From positions 1 to 64,000 of the forward strand of contig NZ_JBAXHI010000021.1 of assembly GCF_037138995.1 (NCBI RefSeq): a stretch of 64,000 nucleotides of DNA. Reading direction: 5' to 3'. The notes beneath the pieces were generated by a model. It had not been told where the DNA came from. It was given only the letters and a program-made list of their open reading frames with translations, and searched no databases. Below, one piece after another: positions 6,837-15,962 of this stretch. Source of the DNA: Chlorohelix sp037138995. Its GTDB lineage: Bacteria > Chloroflexota > Chloroflexia > Chloroheliales > Chloroheliaceae. Numbering within the stretch: position 1 is the first letter of the stretch; each line of letters begins with the position of its first letter. A program made the translations under genes and the position numbers.

Positions 6837-9290
6837 ATGAAAACCCGTAACGGATATTCCACTTTTCTTCGTGTAGCCGGTTACTGGCTTGCTTTTGTTT
6901 TGTTTGCGGGTTTGCTCCTTAATTGCTCACCTAATTTTCTATCTTACCCTTCAAATCAAGGCGTTTCCGAACCACCACCCGATAATATCCAACATCTACC
7001 CATACCCGGAGAAATTATTGTTTCTTTCCAGCCCAACTCCTCCCGTATTCTCTATACTGAATTGCGCTATAACGCAAATCAATATATCGGTGATTCTACC
7101 TATATTGGTCAGCGTTTGCCCTATTCCAACTTGATAGAGGGGGTTCCAAAACTACGCGAGGTTTTTAGCAAGTATGGTGTGTGGTCAGCCGATGCCATTG
7201 ACCCGGAAAATGGTACTTACCGGATTAATGCTAACCTAAATGCTGATGTATGGGCATTGCTTTATGAGGTAGAACAGAGTGGACAGGCGCGTTTTGCAGA
7301 ACTCGATTATCCGGTTTACGGTTTTCGAGAGCCGAACGACCCTTATTATTTGCGAGGTGACCAATGGGGCTTAGCTAAAATTGATGCCGCTTCTGCTTGG
7401 GATATTACCACCGGTTCGGAAAATATTCTTATTGCGGTGGTTGATAGCGGGGTAGCCGCGCTACACCAAGACCTCGAAGATAAGGTTGTAGGTGGGTTGA
7501 ACTTCATTTCCACTCCTCCTACTATTTCAACCATTGATGATGCAGGGCATGGCACTTTCGTAGCGGGCGTAGCTGCTGCCCGTGGAGATAACAATTATGG
7601 TATTGCCGGAGTGGCATGGGGCGCACGTATATTACCGATCAAAGTTCTTAATTCTCGTTTGCAGACTTCCAATGCGGTAGTGGCAATGGGTATTAACTAT
7701 GCTACCGAACGGCGTGCCAATATTATCAACCTGAGCTTGGGTGCGCCGGAACGCTCGGAAGCAGTTTACGAAGCGGTATTGAAGGCATATAACCAAGGAG
7801 TGGTGTTGATAGGCGCTGCTGGTAATGAAGGCAATTCGGCGCCGCAATATCCTGCTTCTTTTGACGAGGTAATTGCTATTGGGGCAAGTAACCAGTTTGA
7901 TGGCGTAGCGCCTTTTAGCAATAGCGGTCCTGAAATAGCGCTGGTAGCTCCGGGAAGTAGTATTTTTAGTCTTACTTGGTCGCAGCCAAACGGTTTGGTT
8001 TTCGGATTCGATAAAGGCACGAGTTTTTCAGCACCCTATGTCTCAGGTACGGTGGCGCTTATGCTCTCGGTTAACCGCAGCTTGAACCCGTCACAAGTGC
8101 GAAATATTTTGGAGGCTACCGCTGATTACCCGGGAGCTTCCGTGGTACAGACCCCTACTACATCGGTATCGCCTTCTCTAATGCCTACCAGCTCTTTGAC
8201 ATCTTCACCCGGTTTTACCAGCGCGTTGACTCCTTTCTCTGATGCCACCACTGCTCCGGTTACGTTTACCCAACGCACTATTGCGCATGTATTTTCTGCA
8301 ACTGCCACCCCAATTACACCGCTATATTATGATACGCGCCTCGGTTTTGGCAGACTGAACACCTATCGCGCCGTTCTGGCAGCGCAGAAGGGCGATTTTG
8401 TGGCTTCCAACCGTGGGCAAGCGCAAATAAAGGTATCGGGCATTCCTAACCCGCGTGATGTGCTTGTGACTCTAACGCCGGGTGATGCTAGAGTTCCTTT
8501 CGCTGATGGCACTCTTAACTTTTCCAATTTACCGCCCGGAAATTACCGTCTTACTGCCACTTCAAGCAAATATGGTTTACCCAATAAAACCTACCCGCTC
8601 CAGAATTTCAACTTTCAGATTACTGGCAATGGAAATAACACGAAGAATTTTACATTCGATTTTTCCCCATCAGCCAAATTACTTTCGAGCGGGGTAAAAT
8701 TCGGCACTTTCGCTTCTTTGAAAGACGCTCCCGGTGGTGATACGCTTTATTTCGATGATACAGGGCATTCCATCGGCAAGCCCTTCCGGCAATTTTGGGA
8801 GAATAACGCCGGCTTGTTGGGTTTGGGATATCCGATTAGCGAATCCTTCATCGAAAACGGTATGCAGGTGCAATATTTCGAGCGGGTGGTTTGCGAATTT
8901 CATCCTGAGTTTGCCGGGACTCCCTTTGCTGTACAGGTGCGTCGGTTGGGGGTGGAATACTCTGAAAGGATAAAAAATAATACGGCTTTCAGCAATGTAC
9001 CCGAACCGACAGCGGAAGAACAAGCCAATGCACAGGTGTTTTATTGGAAAGAAACGGGTCATACTTTGCGCGGTTCATTTCTTAAATATTGGCAGGATAA
9101 CGGAAACTGGGTTACTCTGGGCTTACCAATTAGCGAACCTTTTAGTGAAGGTGGCAGGGTGTTGCAGTATTTTGAAAAGCAGATTCTCGAACTTCATCCA
9201 GAACTTTCTTCAAAGGGCATGGAGGTTCTAGGCGCGTTGGTAGCGCGAGATTATGCGCGAACTCAGGGTTTGCTGGGACCGGGCTATTAA
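6837..9290 (+). CDS. secreted subtilisin-like serine peptidase (S8) with C-terminal QYFER repeats
   Basis: An 817-residue exported peptidase. An N-terminal hydrophobic segment (about residues 12-30) ends in LLNC, so it may be a lipoprotein, though the lipobox is not canonical. A pro-domain ('PGEIIVSFQPN') precedes the S8 domain with all three catalytic motifs: 'AVVDSGV' (Asp, about 203), 'GHGTFVAG' (His, about 240) and 'GTSFSAPYVSG' (Ser, about 396). A Ser/Thr/Pro-rich insert (about 435-490) and a carboxypeptidase-regulatory-like beta domain (about 525-600) follow. Two copies of a 'TGH..G..F..yW....GYPISE...QYFE' repeat close the protein. It probably acts at the cell surface. It is a tandem paralogue of the next gene. 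Confidence 0.92.
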   Translation: MKTRNGYSTFLRVAGYWLAFVLFAGLLLNCSPNFLSYPSNQGVSEPPPDNIQHLPIPGEIIVSFQPNSSRILYTELRYNANQYIGDSTYIGQRLPYSNLIEGVPKLREVFSKYGVWSADAIDPENGTYRINANLNADVWALLYEVEQSGQARFAELDYPVYGFREPNDPYYLRGDQWGLAKIDAASAWDITTGSENILIAVVDSGVAALHQDLEDKVVGGLNFISTPPTISTIDDAGHGTFVAGVAAARGDNNYGIAGVAWGARILPIKVLNSRLQTSNAVVAMGINYATERRANIINLSLGAPERSEAVYEAVLKAYNQGVVLIGAAGNEGNSAPQYPASFDEVIAIGASNQFDGVAPFSNSGPEIALVAPGSSIFSLTWSQPNGLVFGFDKGTSFSAPYVSGTVALMLSVNRSLNPSQVRNILEATADYPGASVVQTPTTSVSPSLMPTSSLTSSPGFTSALTPFSDATTAPVTFTQRTIAHVFSATATPITPLYYDTRLGFGRLNTYRAVLAAQKGDFVASNRGQAQIKVSGIPNPRDVLVTLTPGDARVPFADGTLNFSNLPPGNYRLTATSSKYGLPNKTYPLQNFNFQITGNGNNTKNFTFDFSPSAKLLSSGVKFGTFASLKDAPGGDTLYFDDTGHSIGKPFRQFWENNAGLLGLGYPISESFIENGMQVQYFERVVCEFHPEFAGTPFAVQVRRLGVEYSERIKNNTAFSNVPEPTAEEQANAQVFYWKETGHTLRGSFLKYWQDNGNWVTLGLPISEPFSEGGRVLQYFEKQILELHPELSSKGMEVLGALVARDYARTQGLLGPGY

Positions 9291-9357
9291 TCCTCTCGAT
9301 TCAACCAAATTTCGTTAAATACTACTTGCAGAATCCCCGATTTGATGGTAGATTAAG

Positions 9358-9381
9358 TTATGACAAGTTGTTATGACAAGT
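9358..9381 (+). repeat. short direct repeat in the intersubtilase region
   Basis: TTATGACAAGT occurs at 9358-9368 and again at 9371-9381, a 13-base period, in the 233-base gap between the two subtilase genes. It might be a tandem regulator site. No clear promoter was identified with it. Confidence 0.45.
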
Positions 9382-9523
9382 AGAGGTACGGTTTTGCCTT
9401 GCCTCTAAAAGTTTCTGTTTGGCTCACAACTCCACACAGCCCGCTATATGGCGTGCAACGAAGCTCTAGTCAAAACTCAACGGGCTTTTGACCGTATGGG
9501 GTCGGAATCAGGAGAACCAATTC

Positions 9524-12253
9524 ATGAGGCGACCAAACCGATTTTTCACCAGCCGCGCCCATTTTGCTTTTCATTGGCTGGTAATTGTACTGCTTTTGCA
9601 GCTTTCTATTGTAACGCCTGTGTTGGGCGCACCCTCGCAAGATGAAACACCCGTAGCAACCGTAATTCCTGATGTGGCTGAGTACCGTCAAGGCGAAGTA
9701 ATTGTAAAATTCAAAGATGCTCCAGTTGGTCAATTTCAAAATCTTGCCTCAGCTTATCTGAAAAATAATACCGATATTGAATACTATAAAAATTTAGGTT
9801 TAACCAGTGTATTAGGTCTTGCTTCGCTACCGGGCATAGACGTTCTTTCTGCTCCCGGCGTTGATGTCAAAACCCTAGTTACTGCCTTTAGCCTTAATCC
9901 CGCAGTAGCGTATGCCGAACCGAACTATATCCGGCGTATTTTTAGAGAGCCATCGGATAGTTTTTACACTCAGGGCAAGCAAGATTATCTAAAGCGGATA
10001 AATCTACCGGATGCGTGGGAGCAGGTTTACGGTTCTAATACCAATGCCTATACTTCTCGGCAGGGCGTTGTTATTGCAGTGGTGGATACCGGCATTCGTA
10101 ATAATCGCAGCTTAACCCTCGATCCCGGTCAATGGGATGTATATGGTTCTTATGTACCAAGCACTGATGTCCCAACCAGCGCTACTTCTCCACAAAGATC
10201 GCCGAAGGGTCCGGCGGCGCCTCTTCCAAATGGTATTGCAGAATCTGATCCTTGTTACTTACCCCAACCTTCACCTTATCCATCGGCAGGGCAAGAGCAA
10301 CAAAGCCAGACCAATTCCGGTTGTAAGGTCTTGGGACTATATGGCGGAGATGGAATTTGGGATCTCAGAGGCAGGGTTTTTTACGCGCAGGGCATTAGCA
10401 CCGTGCCGGATTGTGGTTCGGCGCGTTGGAAGCCTAGCAGCCCGGAATGTACCACCGATTATAACGGTCATGGAACGGCAGTTGCCGGAATTATTGCGGC
10501 TAACCCGAATAATAATTACAGCGAGGTAGATGATGTTCCGGTTATAGATCCAGTTACAACGCAAGTGACTGTAATAAAAAAGCGGATTTATGCATATCCT
10601 TATTATAACTACGGGATGGCAGGGGTTAACTGGAATGGTTCTCGCGAAGGGGCTAATCCATCTCCAACTGGGCTTTTGTCCGTTCGTTCTTGCAACTGGA
10701 ACGGCGAATGTGCTGATTCGTGGGTAGCTGAAGGTTTAACGCAAGCTGCTAATGCGGGAGCGCGTATAATCAACATGAGTCTTGGCGGACCAAACTATTC
10801 TAAGGCAATGGCTGAAGCGATTAAATATGCTCAGAGCAAAGGGGCGATTATTGTAGCGGCTTCCGGCAATGTGGCTAACGGTGTGGCGGAATATCCTGCT
10901 GCCTATGACGGCGTTATTGCGGTTGCTGCTACTGATGAAAATAATAAACCGGCTAAATTCTCATCCTATGGCTCATGGGTTAGCGTTGCCGCTCCCGGAA
11001 CCAACATTCTGACTACCAACATTAACTGGCCCGGTACCTCGTTTGGAAAAGGCAATCCTTATCTTACCGACGATCCGTTTGGTAATAACAGAGACTCAGG
11101 CGATTACACTGTTATGGATGGCACCAGTTTTTCCGCCCCTATCGTAACGGGTGTTATCAGCTTGATGCTGGAGGTAAAACCAGACCTAACCGCCGCGCAG
11201 GTTAAGTCTATCTTGCAAGGTACGGCTACGGATATTGATGCTGCTGGACGCGATGACCGTACCGGATACGGTCTGGTTAATGCGGGCGCGGCGGTTAGGG
11301 CAGTTATAAACAGTGACCTGAATCCGAATCGCAACTCTAGAGTTTACGGGTTTATAGCTGGGGCTAGTTCAAATGATGTGGTTATGACTCTCGACCCGGG
11401 TCAACTTGTCAAGAATACAGACTCGTCAGGTAATTACAGCTTCGATAATTTGGGCGCAGGCGTTTACACTTTACGCGCAATATTGCCCAAAGCTGCCCGT
11501 ATTCTGGGACCTGTCACTATTACAGTAGATGGCACTACCAATGGAGCAGTCCCGGTAAACTTTGACTTTGCCTCCGGACAGGTAATTGCCGGACCCGGCG
11601 CAGTAGCCCCAAGTTCGACACAACCGACAACCGGGCAAGGCGCACCTAACCAAACAGATCAACTTGCCAGCCAATCGGTCTATTTCAATAAAGTAGCGCC
11701 AATTTCCAGTACCAATGAACTAAATTATTTCTCTGAAACAGGACATACGCTCAAAGGCGAATTCAAGCGGTTCTGGGATTCTCACGGTGGCTTAGAGGTC
11801 TTTGGCTATCCTTTAAGCGAAGAGTTTATTGAAGTTAGCAAAACCGATGGAAAACTCTATACAGTGCAGTATTTCCAGCGTAACCGCTTCGAGCTTCATC
11901 CTGAAAACGCAGGAACACCTTATGTAGTGTTACTTGGTTTGCTGGGTAGTGAGTCCGTTAAAAATCGGAATTTCCAGCCGGTAGCGCCTGTTTTATCTTC
12001 GGGTACTCTGGTTTATTTTGACAAAACTGGTCATACCCTGAGCGGTCGCTTCTTAGAATACTGGAATAAATATGGTGGACTCGATATATTTGGCTATCCG
12101 GTAAGCGAGCCATTGCTAGAAAATGGTTTGCAGGTGCAATACTTTGAGCGCAATCGCTTTGAGTATCATCCTGAAAATGCTGGTAGTAAATACGACGTGC
12201 TGCTTGGTTTGCTTGGGGTTGATTTAGCACGAAATCGCAATTACATAAGGTAA
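9524..12253 (+). CDS. secreted subtilisin-like serine peptidase (S8), second copy
   Basis: A 909-residue exported peptidase. I start at the ATG at 9524 (MRRPNRFFTS) because AGGAG precedes it by nine bases; an in-frame start at 9488 has no such site. A signal peptide ends near 'TPVLGAPS', followed by a pro-domain ('YRQGEVIVKFKD'). The S8 triad is in 'AVVDTGI' (about 187), 'GHGTAVAGI' (about 315) and 'GTSFSAPIVTG' (about 534). About 130 residues with several cysteines are inserted between Asp and His. A carboxypeptidase-regulatory-like domain and two 'GYPLSE/GYPVSE...QYF.RNRFE.HPENAG' repeats end the chain, as in the preceding gene. Confidence 0.93.
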   Translation: MRRPNRFFTSRAHFAFHWLVIVLLLQLSIVTPVLGAPSQDETPVATVIPDVAEYRQGEVIVKFKDAPVGQFQNLASAYLKNNTDIEYYKNLGLTSVLGLASLPGIDVLSAPGVDVKTLVTAFSLNPAVAYAEPNYIRRIFREPSDSFYTQGKQDYLKRINLPDAWEQVYGSNTNAYTSRQGVVIAVVDTGIRNNRSLTLDPGQWDVYGSYVPSTDVPTSATSPQRSPKGPAAPLPNGIAESDPCYLPQPSPYPSAGQEQQSQTNSGCKVLGLYGGDGIWDLRGRVFYAQGISTVPDCGSARWKPSSPECTTDYNGHGTAVAGIIAANPNNNYSEVDDVPVIDPVTTQVTVIKKRIYAYPYYNYGMAGVNWNGSREGANPSPTGLLSVRSCNWNGECADSWVAEGLTQAANAGARIINMSLGGPNYSKAMAEAIKYAQSKGAIIVAASGNVANGVAEYPAAYDGVIAVAATDENNKPAKFSSYGSWVSVAAPGTNILTTNINWPGTSFGKGNPYLTDDPFGNNRDSGDYTVMDGTSFSAPIVTGVISLMLEVKPDLTAAQVKSILQGTATDIDAAGRDDRTGYGLVNAGAAVRAVINSDLNPNRNSRVYGFIAGASSNDVVMTLDPGQLVKNTDSSGNYSFDNLGAGVYTLRAILPKAARILGPVTITVDGTTNGAVPVNFDFASGQVIAGPGAVAPSSTQPTTGQGAPNQTDQLASQSVYFNKVAPISSTNELNYFSETGHTLKGEFKRFWDSHGGLEVFGYPLSEEFIEVSKTDGKLYTVQYFQRNRFELHPENAGTPYVVLLGLLGSESVKNRNFQPVAPVLSSGTLVYFDKTGHTLSGRFLEYWNKYGGLDIFGYPVSEPLLENGLQVQYFERNRFEYHPENAGSKYDVLLGLLGVDLARNRNYIR

Positions 12254-12288
12254 GGCTTGGTTTGAGCCTTAACCATATTATATTCATA

Positions 12289-12322
12289 ATCTGTAGGGAC
12301 TCCTGTCCTTACAGATTTTTTT
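12289..12322 (+). terminator. intrinsic terminator after the second subtilase
   Basis: ATCTGTAGGGAC (12289-12300), loop TCCT, GTCCTTACAGAT (12305-12316), then a run of seven T. The stem is 12 bp with one G-U pair. Confidence 0.9.
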
Positions 12323-12418
12323 CCTACTTATGGCTTGCGCTTGCTCTTTATGCTATCATAAATAGGTAAATGCTGGAGCTATAATTGCCTGAAAAGCTAC
12401 CTTAATGGAGGCACCCAA

Positions 12419-13516
12419 ATGAGTATGTCCCCGCTTGGTTCAAATCCAGACCCGGAGGAAATCGATCAAAAGTTAGATGAACTGATGATAGAAGCGCGTA
12501 ACCGGGCAGAAGAGCTTAATAAACGCCTGAGTGAGGTTGAGATGCTGATTCGGCAGAACCAGACAGAGGTTGACAGGCTCGGCGCAAGAGAGGGACAGCT
12601 TTCAGCACGCTTGAAAGATATGGAAACCAACATGGATGCTTATAGCTTGCCCGACATCAAGGTGCTATACAATAGCTACCATGAGGTACAGCTAAGGCTC
12701 AACTCTATGCGTAAGGAAGTCGAGCTGCTTAGAGAGCGACAGAAATATCTAAAAGAGCAGCAGCAAGAAAATTTTAGGCTCTATCAGATTTTGAATCAGC
12801 GACCCAAAAGTAAAGCTCCTCAAACTTCTAGTCATGTACGTGGGGTACAAGGCGTTGAAGCTCAGGAAATGGTCGGCAAAATTATCCAAGCACAAGAAAA
12901 CGAACGCTTGCGTGTATCCCGCCAGTTGCATGATGGACCTGCACAGGCAATGAGCAATTTGGTTTTACGTGCTGAAATTTGTGAACGTTGGATGGAAGCG
13001 GACATTGCGCGAGCGAAAGCCGAGATAACCGGCTTAAAATCTATGGTGAACGACACTTTACAGGAAACGCGCGGTTTTATCTTCCAGCTTCGCCCTATGA
13101 TTCTGGATGACCTTGGCTTGCTACCAACCTTGCGGCGTTATATCAAAGATTTTCAAGAGAAAAATAAAATTGAAGTTAATCTGGTAAGCAGTGGGGTGGA
13201 GCGTCGTTTGCCCAACCAGTTTGAAGTAGCTGTTTTCCGTATCATTCAAGAAGCCCTAAGCAATGTGTCAATTCACGCCCATGCCTTACACGTTAATATA
13301 TCGCTTGATTTAGGTGAACAAGCTGTAACCTTGAGCGTAGAAGATGACGGTAATGGCTTCGATATTCGCAAGCTTGAAGGTGAAAAACAGCAAAAATCGC
13401 TTGGTATTCATAGCATGGGTCAGCGCACTGAAATGTTAAACGGCAGGTTGGAAATAGCCAGTACGCCCGGTCGAGGTACCCGTGTGGCAGCATATATTCC
13501 CTTGATTACTATTTGA
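12419..13516 (+). CDS. DegS-like two-component sensor histidine kinase (HisKA_3 type)
   Basis: A 365-residue soluble kinase. Residues about 15-125 are a long heptad-rich coiled coil like the sensor part of DegS. The dimerisation/phosphoacceptor motif 'RLRVSRQLHDGPAQAMSNL' places the phosphorylated His at about 170. The ATPase domain shows N-box 'IIQEALSNVSIHAHA' and G-boxes 'VEDDGNGFD' and 'GIHSMGQRTEML'. No membrane helix is present, so the signal is probably cytoplasmic. No response regulator gene adjoins it, so its partner must be encoded elsewhere. GGAGG lies seven bases before the ATG. Confidence 0.93.
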   Translation: MSMSPLGSNPDPEEIDQKLDELMIEARNRAEELNKRLSEVEMLIRQNQTEVDRLGAREGQLSARLKDMETNMDAYSLPDIKVLYNSYHEVQLRLNSMRKEVELLRERQKYLKEQQQENFRLYQILNQRPKSKAPQTSSHVRGVQGVEAQEMVGKIIQAQENERLRVSRQLHDGPAQAMSNLVLRAEICERWMEADIARAKAEITGLKSMVNDTLQETRGFIFQLRPMILDDLGLLPTLRRYIKDFQEKNKIEVNLVSSGVERRLPNQFEVAVFRIIQEALSNVSIHAHALHVNISLDLGEQAVTLSVEDDGNGFDIRKLEGEKQQKSLGIHSMGQRTEMLNGRLEIASTPGRGTRVAAYIPLITI

Positions 13517-13610
13517 TATAAATAGTTGGCTAAATAAATTTCACGAATGAAATAATCGTAATGTAATTCGTAATGTTTATATGGTATATTACATTCAGAT
13601 GAGGAAAGCA

Positions 13611-13653
13611 CAATAGCCACAATCTAAAAGTACTATATACCAAATGGCTATTG
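13611..13653. repeat. inverted repeat in the kinase-pilin gap
   Basis: CAATAGCCA (13611-13619) and TGGCTATTG (13645-13653) are perfect complements around a 25-base AT-rich loop. It follows the kinase gene by about 95 bases and has no T run, so it is more likely a regulatory hairpin than a terminator. The rest of 13517-13930 is AT-rich and shows no gene. Confidence 0.5.
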
Positions 13654-13930
13654 CTATAAAAGCCTCATAATACTAAAATAGATTAGTGGAAGCGAATGAT
13701 AGTGCTTCAGTTTTAGAAGAGACGTGTTGCAAACTGTACTGACATCCTAGCAATAGGCGCGGCGCAAAAAAATATTATTCAAAGTTTTTTTTCCTAATTC
13801 TGCCTAACCTTTGCTAATCACACTCCGCAGTATAGCAATATATCCCTCTTGCATTGAAGAGTTATCCTTCTGTAACCACACTGTCAATCTCAACTTTAAC
13901 AACTTATTATCTATGTTGGAGGTAACGACA

Positions 13931-14104
13931 ATGTTGGACTTCAAGAAACTTTTCCGCAAACAGACCGAAGAAAAAGAAGGTCAGGGTCTCGTAGAATATG
14001 CTTTGATCCTCTTCTTAGTAGCCGTAGTAGTTATAGCAATTCTGGTGTTCCTTGGACCTCAGATCGGTAACGTCTTCAGTAGCGTAACCAAGAACCTGTC
14101 CTAA
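13931..14104 (+). CDS. Flp/Fap-type type IVb pilin
   Basis: A 57-residue prepilin. GGAGG precedes the ATG at 13931 by eight bases, so I reject longer in-frame starts near 13811. After a short basic leader (MLDFKKLFRKQTEEKEG) comes the class IVb motif 'QGLVEYALILFLVAVVVIAI'. Cleavage by the TadV/FppA-like peptidase would fall after the Gly, leaving the conserved Glu at +5. The helix is followed by a short tail, as in Flp pilins. No tad/cpa assembly genes are in the window. Confidence 0.9.
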   Translation: MLDFKKLFRKQTEEKEGQGLVEYALILFLVAVVVIAILVFLGPQIGNVFSSVTKNLS

Positions 14105-14119
14105 TTATCTGGGATTTTG

Positions 14120-14153
14120 CCTCTGCTCCGTTTGGGGCAGAGGTCTTTTATTT
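14120..14153 (+). terminator. intrinsic terminator after the pilin gene
   Basis: CCTCTGCTCC (14120-14129) pairs with GGGGCAGAGG (14134-14143), 10 bp with one G-U pair, followed by TCTTTTATTT. It lies 16 bases after the pilin stop, so a strong monocistronic pilin message is expected. Confidence 0.92.
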
Positions 14154-14212
14154 CTACGCTGAAGCTGTTCCAAGTATAGCTATACAAATAAAAATAGGTA
14201 TATTGCACGGAC

Positions 14213-14240
14213 ACCCCACTCTAATCGGTGGGGTTTTTCT
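14213..14240 (+). terminator. second terminator-like hairpin
   Basis: ACCCCAC (14213-14219) pairs with GTGGGGT (14228-14234), followed by TTTTCTTTG and more T. It lies 60 bases beyond the first pilin terminator and 70 bases before the glycosyltransferase gene, insulating the two units. Confidence 0.8.
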
Positions 14241-14307
14241 TTGTTTTTGAAAATAATAGCTTTACAGGTTATTATTAGCCTGAATTGCTATCCTTTTTAC
14301 TTATAGT

Positions 14308-15954
14308 ATGGGAAATTCCAATACGAACGCCATAAAGCAAGCTTTTGTATTCATAAATCGTCACCCGTACCTCTTTCTTTCAGGCGCGGCTTTGGTTTTG
14401 CGCTTACTGGTTGCGTTTTTCTGGGTAAAGCAACCTGGTTTTGTAGATGCTTATTATTATTACCAAGCTGCTCAGAACTGGTATGATGGACATGGTTTTG
14501 TAATCAATACGGTCTGGAATTATCAGATAACTGCTTTTAATCCTACCAACCCGCTCTCTGGCTATACGCACCTAGCCTTCGACTACTGGAATCCATTGGC
14601 AAGTTGGCTTATTATCGGTTCTTTTGCTTTATTTGGAGTGTCTCCTTTTGCCGCATCCCTGCCATTTATGCTTTGCGCTGCACTACTCCCGCCACTGGCG
14701 TTTTATGCCGGGAAACTGGCTTTTGGAGAGACACAGCGGCGTTATAGCTGGGTTATGGCGGTTGCTACGCTCTTTCCGGGACGCTATTTCTTATTCTGGA
14801 ACGCTCCAGATAATTTTGCTAATTTTGCTTTGCTCGGCTTGCTGTGCTTCATAACTATTCATTTGGGTCTAAACAAAGATGATCGTTGGCTAGTAGTGGC
14901 AGGCGCGTTAAGCGGTTTGGCTTACCTGTGCCGAAGCGATGGGGTGTTATTTACTGCCACACTTGTACTATCCTTTCTTTGGGTGCGCTGTAAACCACAA
15001 ACAGGGCTTCAACTTTGGAAGCCACGTTGGGGAATACTGGGTTTAGCCCTAATTGCTGCTCTTTCGGTGGTAACGCCATGGTTATGGCGTAATCTGTTAG
15101 AATTTGGCACACTCTTTTCTCCCAATAGCGGCAAAGTATTTTGGCTGCAAAATTATAACGAACTATTCAGTCATAGCCTTTCCCTAACACCGGCACGGTA
15201 TTTTGAGTGGGGCTTTGGCAATATTATTATCAGCAAACTCAACGCACTGGAGATAGGCGCGATTATTCTAAGCGTGCAGGGTTTGTTCCTGCTTGCGCCT
15301 TTTTTCCTGCTCGGTATCTTTCTTTTGAATTTTAAGAACCGGGCTTATGTACCTTTCTTAATCCATCTAACGCTTTTATATTTCGGCATGGTGCTTATAT
15401 TTACTGAAATTAGTTTACACGGAACGCTTTTTCATGCGGCTGGTAGCCTTATACCCTATCAGGCTGGCGCGGCTCTTTTCGCTATCGAATGGTTGGTACG
15501 AAAATATTGCGAGTGGCGCAAACGCCCTAACCGGCTCAAGTTTTTCGCTAACGGAATTGCTGTGCCATTGCTGGTGGTGTCAATTGTACTCACTCTATTA
15601 GTCTCTGCCTCTGCTTCTAGCTCTTGGGATAAAGACTTTATTTATGCTGTTGAGATAAACGATTGGTTCAAGGCAAACAGTATTTCAAACTATGCTATAA
15701 TTATCGGCGAGCCGTTAAGCTACTACTACGCTACGGGTAATCCAGCTATAGCGTTGGCAAGCGATAGTGTAGCGGCTAATCTAGAAGCTGCTCGCCGCTT
15801 TGGGGCAAATTATCTGGTGCTTGGCATAGAGCGTTATTCAGCTTTAGATGCTTTGTATAAAGATAAGGGCGGAGTAATAGCGGCTGGTCTGAAATTGCAA
15901 TTTATTGCAGAATATAAGGGTAGCCAGATTTACAGGATAGAACCGGTTAATTAG
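14308..15954 (+). CDS. GT-C fold membrane glycosyltransferase (GT39/ArnT-like)
   Basis: A 548-residue polytopic protein with about 11 hydrophobic segments and a C-terminal soluble part. Near the N-terminus is the pattern 'AFFWVKQPGFVDAYYYYQAAQNW', a D-x-Y-Y arrangement in the first loop like the acidic catalytic loop of GT-C enzymes using polyprenyl-phosphate sugars. It would transfer a sugar to protein or lipid on the outer face of the membrane. It heads a four-gene unit with a NERD protein, a cyclase-fold protein and a DUF362 protein, eight bases before the next gene. Confidence 0.75.
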   Translation: MGNSNTNAIKQAFVFINRHPYLFLSGAALVLRLLVAFFWVKQPGFVDAYYYYQAAQNWYDGHGFVINTVWNYQITAFNPTNPLSGYTHLAFDYWNPLASWLIIGSFALFGVSPFAASLPFMLCAALLPPLAFYAGKLAFGETQRRYSWVMAVATLFPGRYFLFWNAPDNFANFALLGLLCFITIHLGLNKDDRWLVVAGALSGLAYLCRSDGVLFTATLVLSFLWVRCKPQTGLQLWKPRWGILGLALIAALSVVTPWLWRNLLEFGTLFSPNSGKVFWLQNYNELFSHSLSLTPARYFEWGFGNIIISKLNALEIGAIILSVQGLFLLAPFFLLGIFLLNFKNRAYVPFLIHLTLLYFGMVLIFTEISLHGTLFHAAGSLIPYQAGAALFAIEWLVRKYCEWRKRPNRLKFFANGIAVPLLVVSIVLTLLVSASASSSWDKDFIYAVEINDWFKANSISNYAIIIGEPLSYYYATGNPAIALASDSVAANLEAARRFGANYLVLGIERYSALDALYKDKGGVIAAGLKLQFIAEYKGSQIYRIEPVN

Positions 15955-15962
15955 AGGCACTA

